The notes beneath the pieces are model-generated. The model was not told where the DNA came from, did no database searches, and was given only the letters and a program-made list of their open reading frames with translations. This document shows, piece after piece, positions 8,964 to 17,798 of a stretch of 64,000 nt of DNA. Positions within the stretch are counted from its first letter, which is position 1; every line of letters starts with the position of its first letter. The translations under genes were made by a program, and so were the position numbers. Source of the stretch: Vulcanimicrobiota bacterium (GTDB lineage Bacteria > Vulcanimicrobiota > Xenobia > Xenobiales > JADMJV01); assembly GCA_019637395.1 (NCBI GenBank), contig JAHBVR010000002.1:133495-197494 (forward strand), read 5' to 3'.

Positions 8964-10829
8964 ATGCGAAAAACCACTCTGCTGGCCGGTCTGCTGCTGG
9001 CCGCCATGTCTTCTGCCCCCCTTGTTTCGGCCAAAGAAAGACGGGAGGTTCCCAAGGGACTCACCTGGGATCTCGAGCAGATCTATGCCAGTCCCGAGGC
9101 CTGGCAGGCCGCGCGCCAGAAGGTTGCCGCCCGTCTGCCCGAGATGTCCGCCTTTCAGGGTCATCTGGGCGAGCCCGGCAACCTCTGGACGGCTTTCAGC
9201 CGGCTCCTGGAAATTCGCAAGGAGCTGGAGCGCGTCAACGCTTACGCCTATTTTCTGGCCGATCAGGACACGCGCGATTCCCAGCACGCCGAGATGCGCT
9301 CCCAGGCCCAGCAATTGCTGACCGACTTTGAATCGGCTACCGCCTATTTCCGCCCCGAGTTGTTGGCTCTGGGCGAACCCAAAGTGAAGGCCTTGATCGC
9401 GGCTGAGCCCAGGTTGGCTGCCTACCAGGCCGTCTTTGACGATATTCTGCGCAGCGCTCCCCATACTCTGAGCAGCGGCGAGGAAAAACTGGTGGCTCAG
9501 GCGGGCGAGATGCAAGATTCGGGCCAGGCGGTGCACAGCGTTTTTACCGATGCCGACCTGCCCTATCCCGAGGTGCAACTGAAGAACGGACCAAAGGTGC
9601 GCCTGGATGCGGCCGGTTATACCAAGCATCGGGCCGATCCAACTCGAGAGAATCGGCTCAAAGTCTTCAAAGCTTTCTGGACGCGCTATAACGAGTTTCG
9701 GCGCACGCTGGCGGCCACGCTTTACGCTCAGGTCAAGGGCCACCTCTACGACCAGAGCGTGCACAAATATGATAGCTGTCTGGAAGCCGCGCTCTTTCCC
9801 AACAATGTGCCTCCCCAGGTGTATCACCAGTTGCTCAAAGATGTGCACGCCAACCTGCCCACGCTGCACCGTTATCTTAAGTTGCGACGTCGTTTAATGG
9901 GTCTCAAGCAGTTGGGCTACGAGGATCTGTACGCGCCTATCATTCAGGGCGTCGACCTGAAGTATACCCCCGAGCAGGCCATGAAGCTGACCTTGGAGGC
10001 GGCCGCGCCGTTGGGCGAGGACTATGTCAAAACTCTGAGCGGAGCTTATCAGGACCGCTGGGTGGATTTCTTGCCTTCGACTGGAAAGCGCTCGGGCGCC
10101 TACAGTTCGGGCGACGTCTACGACCTGCATCCCTACCAGTTGTTGAACTTCAACGGCAATTACGAGGACGTCTCCACCTTGAGTCACGAGTCAGGTCACT
10201 CGATGCACAGCTATCTGTCCAACAAGAATCAGCCGTACGGCCTCAACAGCTATCCGATTTTCGTGGCCGAAGTGGCTTCCACGCTCAACGAGAACCTGTT
10301 GTTTCATTACATGCTGGATCATACTCAGGACAAAAAGGTCAAGCTGAGTCTGCTGGGCAGCTACCTGGAGAACATGCGGGCCACGCTTTTCCGCCAGACG
10401 CTGCTGGCCGAATTCGAACTGAAGATTCACGAGATGGCCGAGCAAGGGCAACCGCTCACGGGGGACAACCTGAACGCTCTCTACCTCAAACTGCTGAGGG
10501 AATACTACGGCCACAATCAGGGGATCTGCCGGGTGGACGATCTCTACGCCATCGAGTGGGGTTATATCCCTCACTTCTTTTATAACTTTTACGTCTTTCA
10601 ATACGCCACCAGTCAGGTGGCCTCGACTTCCATCGCCAAAGCCATCCTGGCCGGGCAACCGGGCGCACGCAAGGCTTACTTAAAAATGCTCTCCTCGGGC
10701 AATTCGGAATACCCCCTGGTTCTGCTGCAAAAGGCGGGAGTGGATATGACCACCAGCCAGCCTTTTGCCGCGGCCATGACCGAGATGAATCACATTATGG
10801 ACGAAATCGAGAAACTCTCCCCGCCTTAG
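8964..10829 (+). CDS. pepF: Secreted oligoendopeptidase F (M3B zinc metallopeptidase)
   Basis: The protein has 621 residues. The start ATG 8964 has AAGGGG upstream and gives a signal peptide (RKTTLLAGLLLAAMSSAPL), so this copy is exported, unlike most cytoplasmic PepF. The catalytic zinc motif HESGH is at residues 408-412 (TLSHESGHSMHS), with the third ligand expected in VAEVASTLNENL about 30 residues on. The order of blocks (N-terminal PKGLTWDLEQIY, middle AALFPNNVPPQVYHQLL, C-terminal YATSQVASTSIAKAIL) is typical of the M3B family. It would cut short peptides of roughly 7-17 residues in the envelope. It follows the HSP90-like/TPR gene by 32 bases on the same strand. A hairpin with minus-strand terminator character follows its stop. 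Confidence 0.9.
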   Translation: MRKTTLLAGLLLAAMSSAPLVSAKERREVPKGLTWDLEQIYASPEAWQAARQKVAARLPEMSAFQGHLGEPGNLWTAFSRLLEIRKELERVNAYAYFLADQDTRDSQHAEMRSQAQQLLTDFESATAYFRPELLALGEPKVKALIAAEPRLAAYQAVFDDILRSAPHTLSSGEEKLVAQAGEMQDSGQAVHSVFTDADLPYPEVQLKNGPKVRLDAAGYTKHRADPTRENRLKVFKAFWTRYNEFRRTLAATLYAQVKGHLYDQSVHKYDSCLEAALFPNNVPPQVYHQLLKDVHANLPTLHRYLKLRRRLMGLKQLGYEDLYAPIIQGVDLKYTPEQAMKLTLEAAAPLGEDYVKTLSGAYQDRWVDFLPSTGKRSGAYSSGDVYDLHPYQLLNFNGNYEDVSTLSHESGHSMHSYLSNKNQPYGLNSYPIFVAEVASTLNENLLFHYMLDHTQDKKVKLSLLGSYLENMRATLFRQTLLAEFELKIHEMAEQGQPLTGDNLNALYLKLLREYYGHNQGICRVDDLYAIEWGYIPHFFYNFYVFQYATSQVASTSIAKAILAGQPGARKAYLKMLSSGNSEYPLVLLQKAGVDMTTSQPFAAAMTEMNHIMDEIEKLSPP

Positions 10830-10834
10830 GAGCG

Positions 10835-10974
10835 CGGCCGAAAACCCCCTTGACAACGTCAAGAGGGGGTTGGAGGCTGCGAGACGTCCAACGGGTTGTG
10901 CTAGAATCCGGCCGACTATACCATATCCAGTGGAGGAGCGGCTTGCCCGCGACGGAACTGGGGGTTTTCGGCCG
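10835..10974. other. Intergenic 15-bp inverted repeat enclosing a hairpin and an extended -10-like site
   Basis: CGGCCGAAAACCCCC at 10835-10849 recurs exactly inverted at 10960-10974, 110 bases away. Between the arms lie the terminator hairpin (10843-10872) and a TGCTAGAAT sequence (10899-10907), which fits an extended -10 promoter on the plus strand. The right arm itself ends in GGGGGTTTTC, so a short plus-strand transcript could start near 10914 and stop near 10970. No convincing protein is encoded. This may be a small RNA unit or a duplicated terminator; I see no matching -35. Confidence 0.4.
10839..10872 (-). terminator. Rho-independent terminator for the minus-strand HSP90-like operon
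   Basis: AACCCCCTTGAC and GTCAAGAGGGGGTT form a long stem with one bulged base and a 3-base loop. Read on the minus strand the stem is followed by a short T run (TTTT at 10844-10841), which suits termination of transcripts leaving the 1041-residue gene that ends at 10980. There is no T run on the plus-strand side. Confidence 0.6.
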
Positions 10975-10979
10975 GACTT

Positions 10980-13900
10980 CTAAAGCTGGGCCAGCATGGC
11001 CTCGAGATAGGCCAGTTCGTGTTCGTCGTTGACGTCGTCGAGGGCGCGGTTGATGGCCGTGTAGACGGCCGAGGCCAGCACCGGCACTCTGTGCTCCCAA
11101 CCTTTCTGTTCGCGAAAAAGGCGGATGAAGATCGCGTCGGCGGGATTGAGGCGGGTGGTGGCTTCATCGGCTTCGTGCTTGATGAAATACTTGCGGGGAC
11201 CACCAAACCAGCGAGTGGGCTCGCCGAAACGCAATCCTTCCACCCATTCCGGCTGAAGCGGGGATTGAGAGCGTTGGCAGGTCTGCACGAGAAATTGTTT
11301 GATCTCGCTCAGCAGTTGCTCTTCCTTCTTTTCTTCGACTTCCAAAATCGCCGGCTGCAGGGGTTTCCGGATCAACTTTTCCAGATCGGCCACTTCGAAG
11401 GGGGGATTCAGGCGCAGGGTTTGATAGGGCCTGGCCACTTTTCCCGCTCCCAGAGGTGCCCAAAATAAGGGCTGGTCTGACTGGCGCAGGCTGTGGAAAT
11501 CGACCACCTGGCCGGCCAGGTTGTGCACCAGCGGCACCCGCAGAAAGCAGCTTTCCTCACAGGCCGAGGCCCAGGGATCGCGCAAAAGAAACTGGGCGAA
11601 CCGGCGCGCCCAGGCCGAGCCGATTTCGAGATAGCCGGCCCCGGCCAATTTCTGGGCGGCGATTTTGAAGAGGAAGCGTAGCGCCCACACTAGGTCCGTT
11701 TGCAGCTCGGCCTGTAACTGGAAGGGCAGCTCCGGCTCGGGCCAGCACTCGTCCGCGTTGGTCAGTTCGGAATCGGAACGCAGCAAAGGAAAAACGAATT
11801 GGGGGCGGGCTTGCCAACCGGCCGGCACCTCCAGCCAGCCGCCCACTCCAGCCAGGTCCAGGCAATAGGCCACCGGATCTTGCTCGCCGAGCTTGACCAA
11901 TAATCGATCTCCCTGGAGAGGTTTAGGAAGCGCTCCGTCATGGACGAAAACCAGACCGTGCAGGCCTTCCTGCTGAAAAGCCACCTGCCAGCGCTGGTTG
12001 AGGACCTGGCTGGCCTCGTTGCAGGCCCGCACGAACTCGGAAAGCGACGGCTGAGACTCTGGCTGCGGCGTATGGATGTGAATTCCCAACTGGCGGAGAA
12101 CCGCGTCCTGGTCCAGTGGTTTTACCTCGGCGGCCATCAGGCCGTCCTGTTCGGCCAGTTCAATTTCGCGCTGGATGGCCGCCAGTTCGGCGTCTTCATC
12201 GAAGCTCTCGGCCTTCTTGACGCCGACTCGGGCGGCGCCGCTGAGCCCCAACTGCTGACCCCGCTCCAGCAGGAAGGGCTGCGAGAGGTCGGCCAGCACG
12301 AACTTTTCATGTCCCAGTACTTCGCTCAAGGCTTCGAGTAGCTTGGGAGTAACGGCCAGAGCGTGGTCTTCCTGGCTCAAAGCGGAACCGTAGCTCACCA
12401 CCAGGCTGGGATAGACTTCCAGCCAGGCGCGCAGGTCCTGGAGCCTGACTTCGGCTGACTGCACCGAATGAAACAGCGAAAGGGATTGCCATTCCGGTTG
12501 GCTGAAAGCCTTCACTAGGCTGCCGTGACGATATTCCAAATAGTGCAGAAAGGAGCGTTGCAAGGAACGCAGCGAGACGATTTCGCCGGCCTGGTTGGTC
12601 AGCCGCTGGCCGAGTTCGCGGTAACAGGGCTCGACGTAGTCCTGCAAGAGACGCTTGAGCGCGTCGGGCTTCAGGGTAAAGCGCTGTTCTGATACGATGG
12701 CGAAACTTAGAGGGCTTTTACCCAGGCGCACCCGTTCCGCCTCCGAGTTCTGAGCGCGAATATAAAGATCAACCTGGCCTTCGGGAGAGGCGTCGGGAAT
12801 GCGGAACTCCAGTTGGCCCCGTTCCGAAGCCGCGATGCGCATGGCCAGGGCCGGCGGAAGGCGCTGACTGCGCTCCCATTTATGGCGCTGCAGGCTGTTT
12901 TGCAGCGTGGAGGCATCCAGACGCTGGATTTTTTGTAGCTCGGGAAACAGCGTCCGCAACGAGTTGGCGCCGCTGTCGCTGAGGCGAATGCAGCTTCCGG
13001 GATCGCAGGCGAACAGACGATGGTGATCGTCGGTGTAAAAGGCGACGCCGAATTCCTGGATGACCGACCAGATCTGGCGGGCGCTACAGCGCTTGCCGTC
13101 GCTGCTCTGAAACATCTGGGCGTTGCACAGCCTGGCTTCCAGCGGACTGAGATGGTGTTCGGCCAGGGCCAGCAACTCCGAGCTGAGATTTTGCACCACC
13201 AGTTCCTGGAAGTAATGAAACACCTGCTGCGCCTGATAACCGGGCAGGCGCTTGCCGGCCAGTTCCAGCGCAAATTCCAACTGGATTTTCTGCAGTTCGG
13301 CTAGCATGGAGGAGTAGTTCTCGTCTTCCACCACGTCGCTCTGAGAAGCATTCTTACGCAGCCGGTCGTGTTCCATTTCCACAATCAAAGAGGGCAGAAT
13401 GCGCGCCTCCGGCCGCTTGCTGAAGACCACTCCGTAGCGGGTCAAGGTGAGATGGGTGGCCGTGATTTCACCATAGGCGATGCCGAAGGCGCCGCGGAAG
13501 CCATCGCCCTGGAAGGCATAGTTCGGCCAGGGACAGCCGGTATTTCGAACAGATGTACGGCAAGATGCGATGGTTTCATTGACATAGATATCTGCCCGGC
13601 AGCTCTGGCAGGTCTGGCGCAGAGTTTGCTGTTCCTGCGTGTCTCCGCGCCGATGCTGGATGATGATTTCGTTGCGCTCGTGCTCGGCCTCGGAAATCTT
13701 GCCGCATCCCGGGCCGCGTTCCCAGCGCGTTCCCTGACTGCTGATGGAAACATCGCGAGGATTGAGCGCCTGCACCGAGAGCAATCCCAGCGCCAGCTCG
13801 CGGATGCGATCGCGCTGGCGATTTTTGCCGGATTCGAAGACCGCGTCGGAAATACGCTCGAGCTCTTCTCGGCTGTAGCCGGGGCCGTCAAACTCGATTT

Positions 13901-14105
13901 TGACGTTCATTCCCTCGATCAATACTTGAATGTGCAGGGCCTGATTGGCCAGCAAGGCCTGGACCAGTTGGGTAATGTAGTAACGTGGATCGGGTAATTG
14001 GAATTTTTTGAGTTTCTCCTGAGCCTTCTCCACCGCCAGCGTAAAGTGGCCCTGGCGCACCAGCGCCGCGCCTTCTTCGATCATCTCGATGAGATCAGGA
14101 GTCAT
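10980..14105 (-). CDS. 1041-residue protein with degenerate HSP90-like N-terminal module
   Basis: Residues about 40-260 align by eye with the GHKL module of the ATPase encoded just upstream. LVQALLANQALHIQV matches LIQNAMDAGSNQVDV, the FDGPGYSREELERISDAVF stretch matches ADSGEGMSEKVIDEQL, and IRELALGLLSVQALNP matches IGKFGIGFVSIFAIQP. The nucleotide-binding residues (N, DxGxG, GxxGxG) are lost, so this copy is probably non-catalytic. A Cys-rich stretch (TCQSCRADIYVNE, then NTGCPWPNY) may bind zinc. The remaining ~750 residues contain no domain I can name; there is an acidic coiled-coil segment near 640-680 and a conserved-looking C-terminus. The start ATG 14105 lies 3 bases after the ATPase stop, a tight operon. 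A subunit or regulator of the ATPase is the best guess. Confidence 0.68.
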   Translation of the reverse strand: MTPDLIEMIEEGAALVRQGHFTLAVEKAQEKLKKFQLPDPRYYITQLVQALLANQALHIQVLIEGMNVKIEFDGPGYSREELERISDAVFESGKNRQRDRIRELALGLLSVQALNPRDVSISSQGTRWERGPGCGKISEAEHERNEIIIQHRRGDTQEQQTLRQTCQSCRADIYVNETIASCRTSVRNTGCPWPNYAFQGDGFRGAFGIAYGEITATHLTLTRYGVVFSKRPEARILPSLIVEMEHDRLRKNASQSDVVEDENYSSMLAELQKIQLEFALELAGKRLPGYQAQQVFHYFQELVVQNLSSELLALAEHHLSPLEARLCNAQMFQSSDGKRCSARQIWSVIQEFGVAFYTDDHHRLFACDPGSCIRLSDSGANSLRTLFPELQKIQRLDASTLQNSLQRHKWERSQRLPPALAMRIAASERGQLEFRIPDASPEGQVDLYIRAQNSEAERVRLGKSPLSFAIVSEQRFTLKPDALKRLLQDYVEPCYRELGQRLTNQAGEIVSLRSLQRSFLHYLEYRHGSLVKAFSQPEWQSLSLFHSVQSAEVRLQDLRAWLEVYPSLVVSYGSALSQEDHALAVTPKLLEALSEVLGHEKFVLADLSQPFLLERGQQLGLSGAARVGVKKAESFDEDAELAAIQREIELAEQDGLMAAEVKPLDQDAVLRQLGIHIHTPQPESQPSLSEFVRACNEASQVLNQRWQVAFQQEGLHGLVFVHDGALPKPLQGDRLLVKLGEQDPVAYCLDLAGVGGWLEVPAGWQARPQFVFPLLRSDSELTNADECWPEPELPFQLQAELQTDLVWALRFLFKIAAQKLAGAGYLEIGSAWARRFAQFLLRDPWASACEESCFLRVPLVHNLAGQVVDFHSLRQSDQPLFWAPLGAGKVARPYQTLRLNPPFEVADLEKLIRKPLQPAILEVEEKKEEQLLSEIKQFLVQTCQRSQSPLQPEWVEGLRFGEPTRWFGGPRKYFIKHEADEATTRLNPADAIFIRLFREQKGWEHRVPVLASAVYTAINRALDDVNDEHELAYLEAMLAQL

Positions 14106-14108
14106 GGG

Positions 14109-15662
14109 TTAACTCCAGCACCGCTTGAGCATTTTGGCTTCCAAATCCTGAGGCAGGCCGTCCTGCAGCAGGGCCGCTTTGCTCAATGCGTAAGCGCAGA
14201 TTTCCGGAAAGTCGCGATATTTGTCCAATGCCTGCAACACCAAAGTGTGGCGGTGGTTGAGCAGCAGACGGCCGGGATAGATGGTCAGGTTACGCCAGAT
14301 CCCTCGTTGGAACAGGCGGGTGGCCTGGCCCACCTTGCTCTCGGCCAGACAGGGTAGCCCCTGCACGCAGGACCCACTGTAGTCGAAATCGGCCAGATGC
14401 ACGCCGCCCAGCCGGGTTTCGCCTAACCGCAAATATTCGCGCATGCTCTCTTCCACACGGTTCCATTCGCCGGGCAACTGGGATTTATCGAGTGACTGCG
14501 GGCAGGCCACCACCTGATTGGCCTGGTAAAAGGAACGCGAGCAGAAAAGCCCGACCACCTCGGTGGCGGACTGCCCCCAGAGCACGGGGAGCTCCTCGCG
14601 GGCCAGCGCTTCGGTCACGGGGCCGCTGACCAGGTCGTAATAGATGGCCCCCTCCAGAAATCCCTTGGATTTAAGCAGGCTCAGAGAAACCAGGCCGTGG
14701 TGGTGGGTGGGCAGGAGCGGGCGGTTGGCCAGGCGCTTGAGTAACTTGGGCCGGGCCCGCAACCAGGCAAAAGCGGCGTGCATGAGCTCTTCCAACTCGT
14801 CCAGACCGTCTGGAAGCCGGCGTTGCAAAGCCGTGACTTTGGCCACAAAGACTTCCACCAGTTGATTTTCGGCGGCGCCGTTCAGGATGGCCATGGCCTT
14901 GTGGTAGTTGGCGTCCACAATCACGTTATCGCGGGTCAGAGTGTGTTCCAAATAGTTTGACTTGATGCGGAAAGTCAGCCCGGGCAAGAGGGCGTCCTGT
15001 CCCTGCTTCAGGGTCAAACCGTGGTTGTACATACCGAATTCGGGCAAGGCTTCGGCAGTCATGCCCACCACCGCTCGCGTACCGGGACCGCTAACTTCCA
15101 CCGAACAGGGAGATTCCACCGCCAGTTCTTTGTTGAGCAGTCGCCCATTGAAGCTCACCTGGGTTTCCGAGTAGCCGCACCAGTAGGAGATGGTGTCCTC
15201 GGAGCGGCGCAGGAATTCGGGCCAGGCCACGGCCGGCAGGCGTTTGAAAAGGCGGATCGAGGTTCCTTCCACCGGATTTTTGAGGCGGTAGAGCAGATAT
15301 TGGGTCGTGCCCGGGAAGACCACGCGCCAGAAGGCACCGTCGCGGCCGGTATCGAGCACCACACACTCGGGCTGAATGGCGAAAATCGAGACAAAGCCGA
15401 TGCCGAACTTGCCGATTTTGGTCATGTCGTGCTCTTTGGTCGAGGAGAACAGGCGGGTCAATTGCTCGTCGATGACCTTTTCGCTCATGCCTTCGCCGCT
15501 ATCGGCTACCGTCACCGTGACCCGTTCCTGAACCTCGTCGTACTCACAGAAAACGTCGACCTGGTTGGAGCCTGCGTCCATGGCGTTCTGGATCAATTCG
15601 CGGTAGAAAGTAAAGGGGTCACTGAACTGATCGACCAGATTCTCAAAGACTTCCTCAATCAC
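14109..15662 (-). CDS. HSP90-like GHKL ATPase (HtpG-related, divergent)
   Basis: This 517-residue protein carries an intact GHKL/Bergerat ATP-binding fold in its first ~190 residues: the N box ELIQNAMDAGSN with catalytic Glu and Mg-binding Asn, the G1 loop VADSGEGMSEK, the lid GKFGIGFVS and the GTSIRLFKR strand. The middle region (to about 260) ends in TLTRDNVIVDANYHKAM, like the junction after the HtpG N-domain. The C-terminal half shows no recognisable HSP90 dimerisation domain, and the protein is shorter than HtpG (~620). It could be a chaperone-like ATPase working with the 1041-residue protein encoded 3 bases downstream. It is divergent from the M48 protease gene. MutL and histidine kinases share the fold, but the lid and strand order point to HSP90. 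Confidence 0.82.
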   Translation of the reverse strand: MIEEVFENLVDQFSDPFTFYRELIQNAMDAGSNQVDVFCEYDEVQERVTVTVADSGEGMSEKVIDEQLTRLFSSTKEHDMTKIGKFGIGFVSIFAIQPECVVLDTGRDGAFWRVVFPGTTQYLLYRLKNPVEGTSIRLFKRLPAVAWPEFLRRSEDTISYWCGYSETQVSFNGRLLNKELAVESPCSVEVSGPGTRAVVGMTAEALPEFGMYNHGLTLKQGQDALLPGLTFRIKSNYLEHTLTRDNVIVDANYHKAMAILNGAAENQLVEVFVAKVTALQRRLPDGLDELEELMHAAFAWLRARPKLLKRLANRPLLPTHHHGLVSLSLLKSKGFLEGAIYYDLVSGPVTEALAREELPVLWGQSATEVVGLFCSRSFYQANQVVACPQSLDKSQLPGEWNRVEESMREYLRLGETRLGGVHLADFDYSGSCVQGLPCLAESKVGQATRLFQRGIWRNLTIYPGRLLLNHRHTLVLQALDKYRDFPEICAYALSKAALLQDGLPQDLEAKMLKRCWS

Positions 15663-15705
15663 GGGAGCCGTTTTCGCCGACTGGGCAAGCCCATCCCCTC
15701 TCGGC

Positions 15706-15711
15706 TATACT
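15706..15711 (+). promoter_or_regulatory. Possible -10 element (TATACT) of the M48 protease gene
   Basis: TATACT lies 9 bases before the ATG at 15721 in a 58-bp divergent gap. A start site near 15718 would make the transcript almost leaderless, in line with the absence of a Shine-Dalgarno sequence. No good -35 box is visible, so this is tentative. Confidence 0.3.
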
Positions 15712-15720
15712 CTAAAGCCT

Positions 15721-17097
15721 ATGCGGAAATTTTTATGCGCCGGGATGCTCTTGCTGAGTTTGAGCGCTTGGGCTCAGAGCGCTCCACCCCCGGTCGGCGT
15801 GATGTTCGTCGACGGGAAGGGCCACTGGGATCCTCTCAACCAGGCCGAAGCCACCTCACTGTTGCGCCCCGAGGTCATTAAAAAGCTCAGCTATGAACAG
15901 CGCCAGGACCTTTTGCACGAGCCGGAGCGACTGCTGGCTTGCTCGCGAGTGCGCGAGATTTTTTCTACTCCCCGTTTGCTCTTGCTGCCACCCCAGCGAG
16001 AGGGTCGCATTTTGGGAATTTATTTTGATTTGGAGAGCAAGGTCCGAGAAACTCTGCTGGCGGATGCGGATTTGAGCCCTCAGGAGGGGCGCGAGCAGTT
16101 GCTCCAGCTGGCCCAGAAGAAGTACGGACCGCATTCGGTGGCGGTTCTGGCCAATCCGCAGAGTCATCGCTACCACCTGCGCCACGCCAGCCATGTCGAC
16201 ACCAGCGGCGGCCTGCTTGAAATCCCCAGTTCTTACCAGGCCGAGGCCCAGGGTTATACGGCCTGTGAAATTTGCTTTGAGGCCGTGAACCGACCGGTCG
16301 ATCAGGACGAACTGGAGCGCTCGCTCGGCCAGCAATTGGCCCGCCAGGTGGAGTCGGAGTTTCGCCTCAGCCAGGATCCGGTGCTCATCGAGCGGGTGCA
16401 GCGCGTCGGGCGCCGCTTGCTCACCGGCAATCAGCTGGCCAACAACTACCGCTTTATCGTGCTCGAATCCGATAAGATCAATGCTTTTGCCGTACCCACC
16501 GGGCCGCTCTACGTAACCACGGCCCTGCTCAACGTGGTGGAATCGGAAGACGAATTATCGGGGGTGATGGGTCACGAGCTGGCCCATTCCGAGCTGCACC
16601 ACGGCCGGCGCCAGTATGAGCAAGCCCAGCAATGGTCGTGGCTGAGCCTGCTGGCCGGTATCGCCACGCGTAACGCCTGGCTCTACAACGCCACTCAGAT
16701 GTTCGGGTCCATGCTGACGCGCGGTTATTCCCGCGATTTTGAATTGGAAGCCGACCGCCAGGGCGTCTGGTATTCCTATGGAGCGGGCTATCGAGCCGAT
16801 CACTTCAAGCTGACCTTGCAGAAATTTCTCGACCTCGAGAAGAAGCGGGGAACAGGCGGTTTCACCTGGCTGCGCACCCATCCCGGGAGCGAACAGCGCC
16901 TGCAGGAAATCAACGATATTCTGGGGCGGGTCGAACCATTGCGCTTGCTTCTGGAAGAGATCGAGCCGGTGGACGCGGGTCTGGCCGGACATCTGCAGCG
17001 CAAGGGCTCGCAATTTTTGGAAGACCCGCAGGAAGTGGTGCGTTTTTACGCAGCCTACCGGCAGCTCAATTTTTCATCGGTGAGCCCAGGCCAGTAG
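15721..17097 (+). CDS. Secreted M48-family zinc metalloprotease
   Basis: The protein has 458 residues. A signal peptide (RKFLCAGMLLLSLSAWAQS) is followed by a ~200-residue region with a CEIC pair in the context AQGYTACEICFEA. This resembles the short GY.PC..C zinc-knuckle motif, but only the second pair of cysteines is kept. The catalytic M48 domain follows: HELAH at 285-289 and the third ligand in FELEADRQG at about 341-346. The family includes BepA/YfgC-type periplasmic quality-control proteases, which degrade misfolded envelope proteins. No TPR domain follows here. The 3' end overlaps the convergent serine protease gene by 24 bases. Its position beside the HSP90-like genes suggests a proteostasis neighbourhood (inference). 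Confidence 0.88.
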   Translation: MRKFLCAGMLLLSLSAWAQSAPPPVGVMFVDGKGHWDPLNQAEATSLLRPEVIKKLSYEQRQDLLHEPERLLACSRVREIFSTPRLLLLPPQREGRILGIYFDLESKVRETLLADADLSPQEGREQLLQLAQKKYGPHSVAVLANPQSHRYHLRHASHVDTSGGLLEIPSSYQAEAQGYTACEICFEAVNRPVDQDELERSLGQQLARQVESEFRLSQDPVLIERVQRVGRRLLTGNQLANNYRFIVLESDKINAFAVPTGPLYVTTALLNVVESEDELSGVMGHELAHSELHHGRRQYEQAQQWSWLSLLAGIATRNAWLYNATQMFGSMLTRGYSRDFELEADRQGVWYSYGAGYRADHFKLTLQKFLDLEKKRGTGGFTWLRTHPGSEQRLQEINDILGRVEPLRLLLEEIEPVDAGLAGHLQRKGSQFLEDPQEVVRFYAAYRQLNFSSVSPGQ

Positions 17098-17787
17098 CTC
17101 CTGGACGCCGCGGCCCCAGGCCGGCGAGACCAGGAAGTCGTCGCTGCCTTGGGAGGTGAGCCCGACCGAGACGTAGCCTCGCCCGCGCCGCTGCAGCCAG
17201 GGGCCGCCGCTGCAGCCTTCGCTCATGCTGGCGGATACGCGGGCGCCGCGCGTGTTCCAGTGCAGATCGTGGCATTGCGCCTGCCAGAGTTGGGCGCCTC
17301 CGGAGACGTAGCCGATTACCGAGCAGTCGGGTTTGGGCTGGTAGCCCAGCAGGGGCAGGGCCAACAGCGGGGTTTCGTAGACTTTATCCAGCTTGGCGAT
17401 GGCCAGGTCGTAATGGTGGTCGCGTAATTCCGTCCAGCCCCACAGCGAAGCCGCTGAGCGCACCCGGCTCCACAGACCTCCCTGCTGTCGCGAATACTGC
17501 AGGGCAAAGTAAAAGTCGCGGGTGCTCTCTCCCAACTCCGGGCGGAACAGGCAGTGGCCGGCCGTCATAATCGTATCGGGAGCCACCAGGAAGGCGGTGG
17601 TGGCCGTGCCCGTCTGCCCGTCCACCAGCAATCCCAGGCTGTTGAAGGGGGCCTTGTCCAGGTCCTCGATACGCCGCACCCCCGGGGCGGGCGTGGCCAG
17701 GATAGGGGAGGTGGCGATGTAGCGGGGGGTATGCTTACGAGCGCGACGGATCGGGAGCTCCACCAAAGTCGTGCGTAACGGAGGCAT
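17074..17787 (-). CDS. Trypsin-like serine protease (S1 family, V8-like)
   Basis: From ATG 17787 the protein has 237 residues with the complete catalytic triad: His78 in MTAGHC, Asp127 in HHYDLAIAKL and Ser193 in EGCSGGPW. The spacing and short loops fit the bacterial glutamyl-endopeptidase/V8-like branch of S1. An in-frame ATG at 17838 lies inside the GC-rich direct repeat and would add 17 Gly/Pro-rich residues, so I prefer the internal start. No classic signal peptide is visible. The Arg-rich N-terminus (IRRARKHTPRY) could be a propeptide. It is convergent with the M48 protease and is followed upstream by the hairpin repeat pair. Confidence 0.85.
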   Translation of the reverse strand: MPPLRTTLVELPIRRARKHTPRYIATSPILATPAPGVRRIEDLDKAPFNSLGLLVDGQTGTATTAFLVAPDTIMTAGHCLFRPELGESTRDFYFALQYSRQQGGLWSRVRSAASLWGWTELRDHHYDLAIAKLDKVYETPLLALPLLGYQPKPDCSVIGYVSGGAQLWQAQCHDLHWNTRGARVSASMSEGCSGGPWLQRRGRGYVSVGLTSQGSDDFLVSPAWGRGVQELLAWAHR

Positions 17788-17798
17788 ATCCAGGGCTT

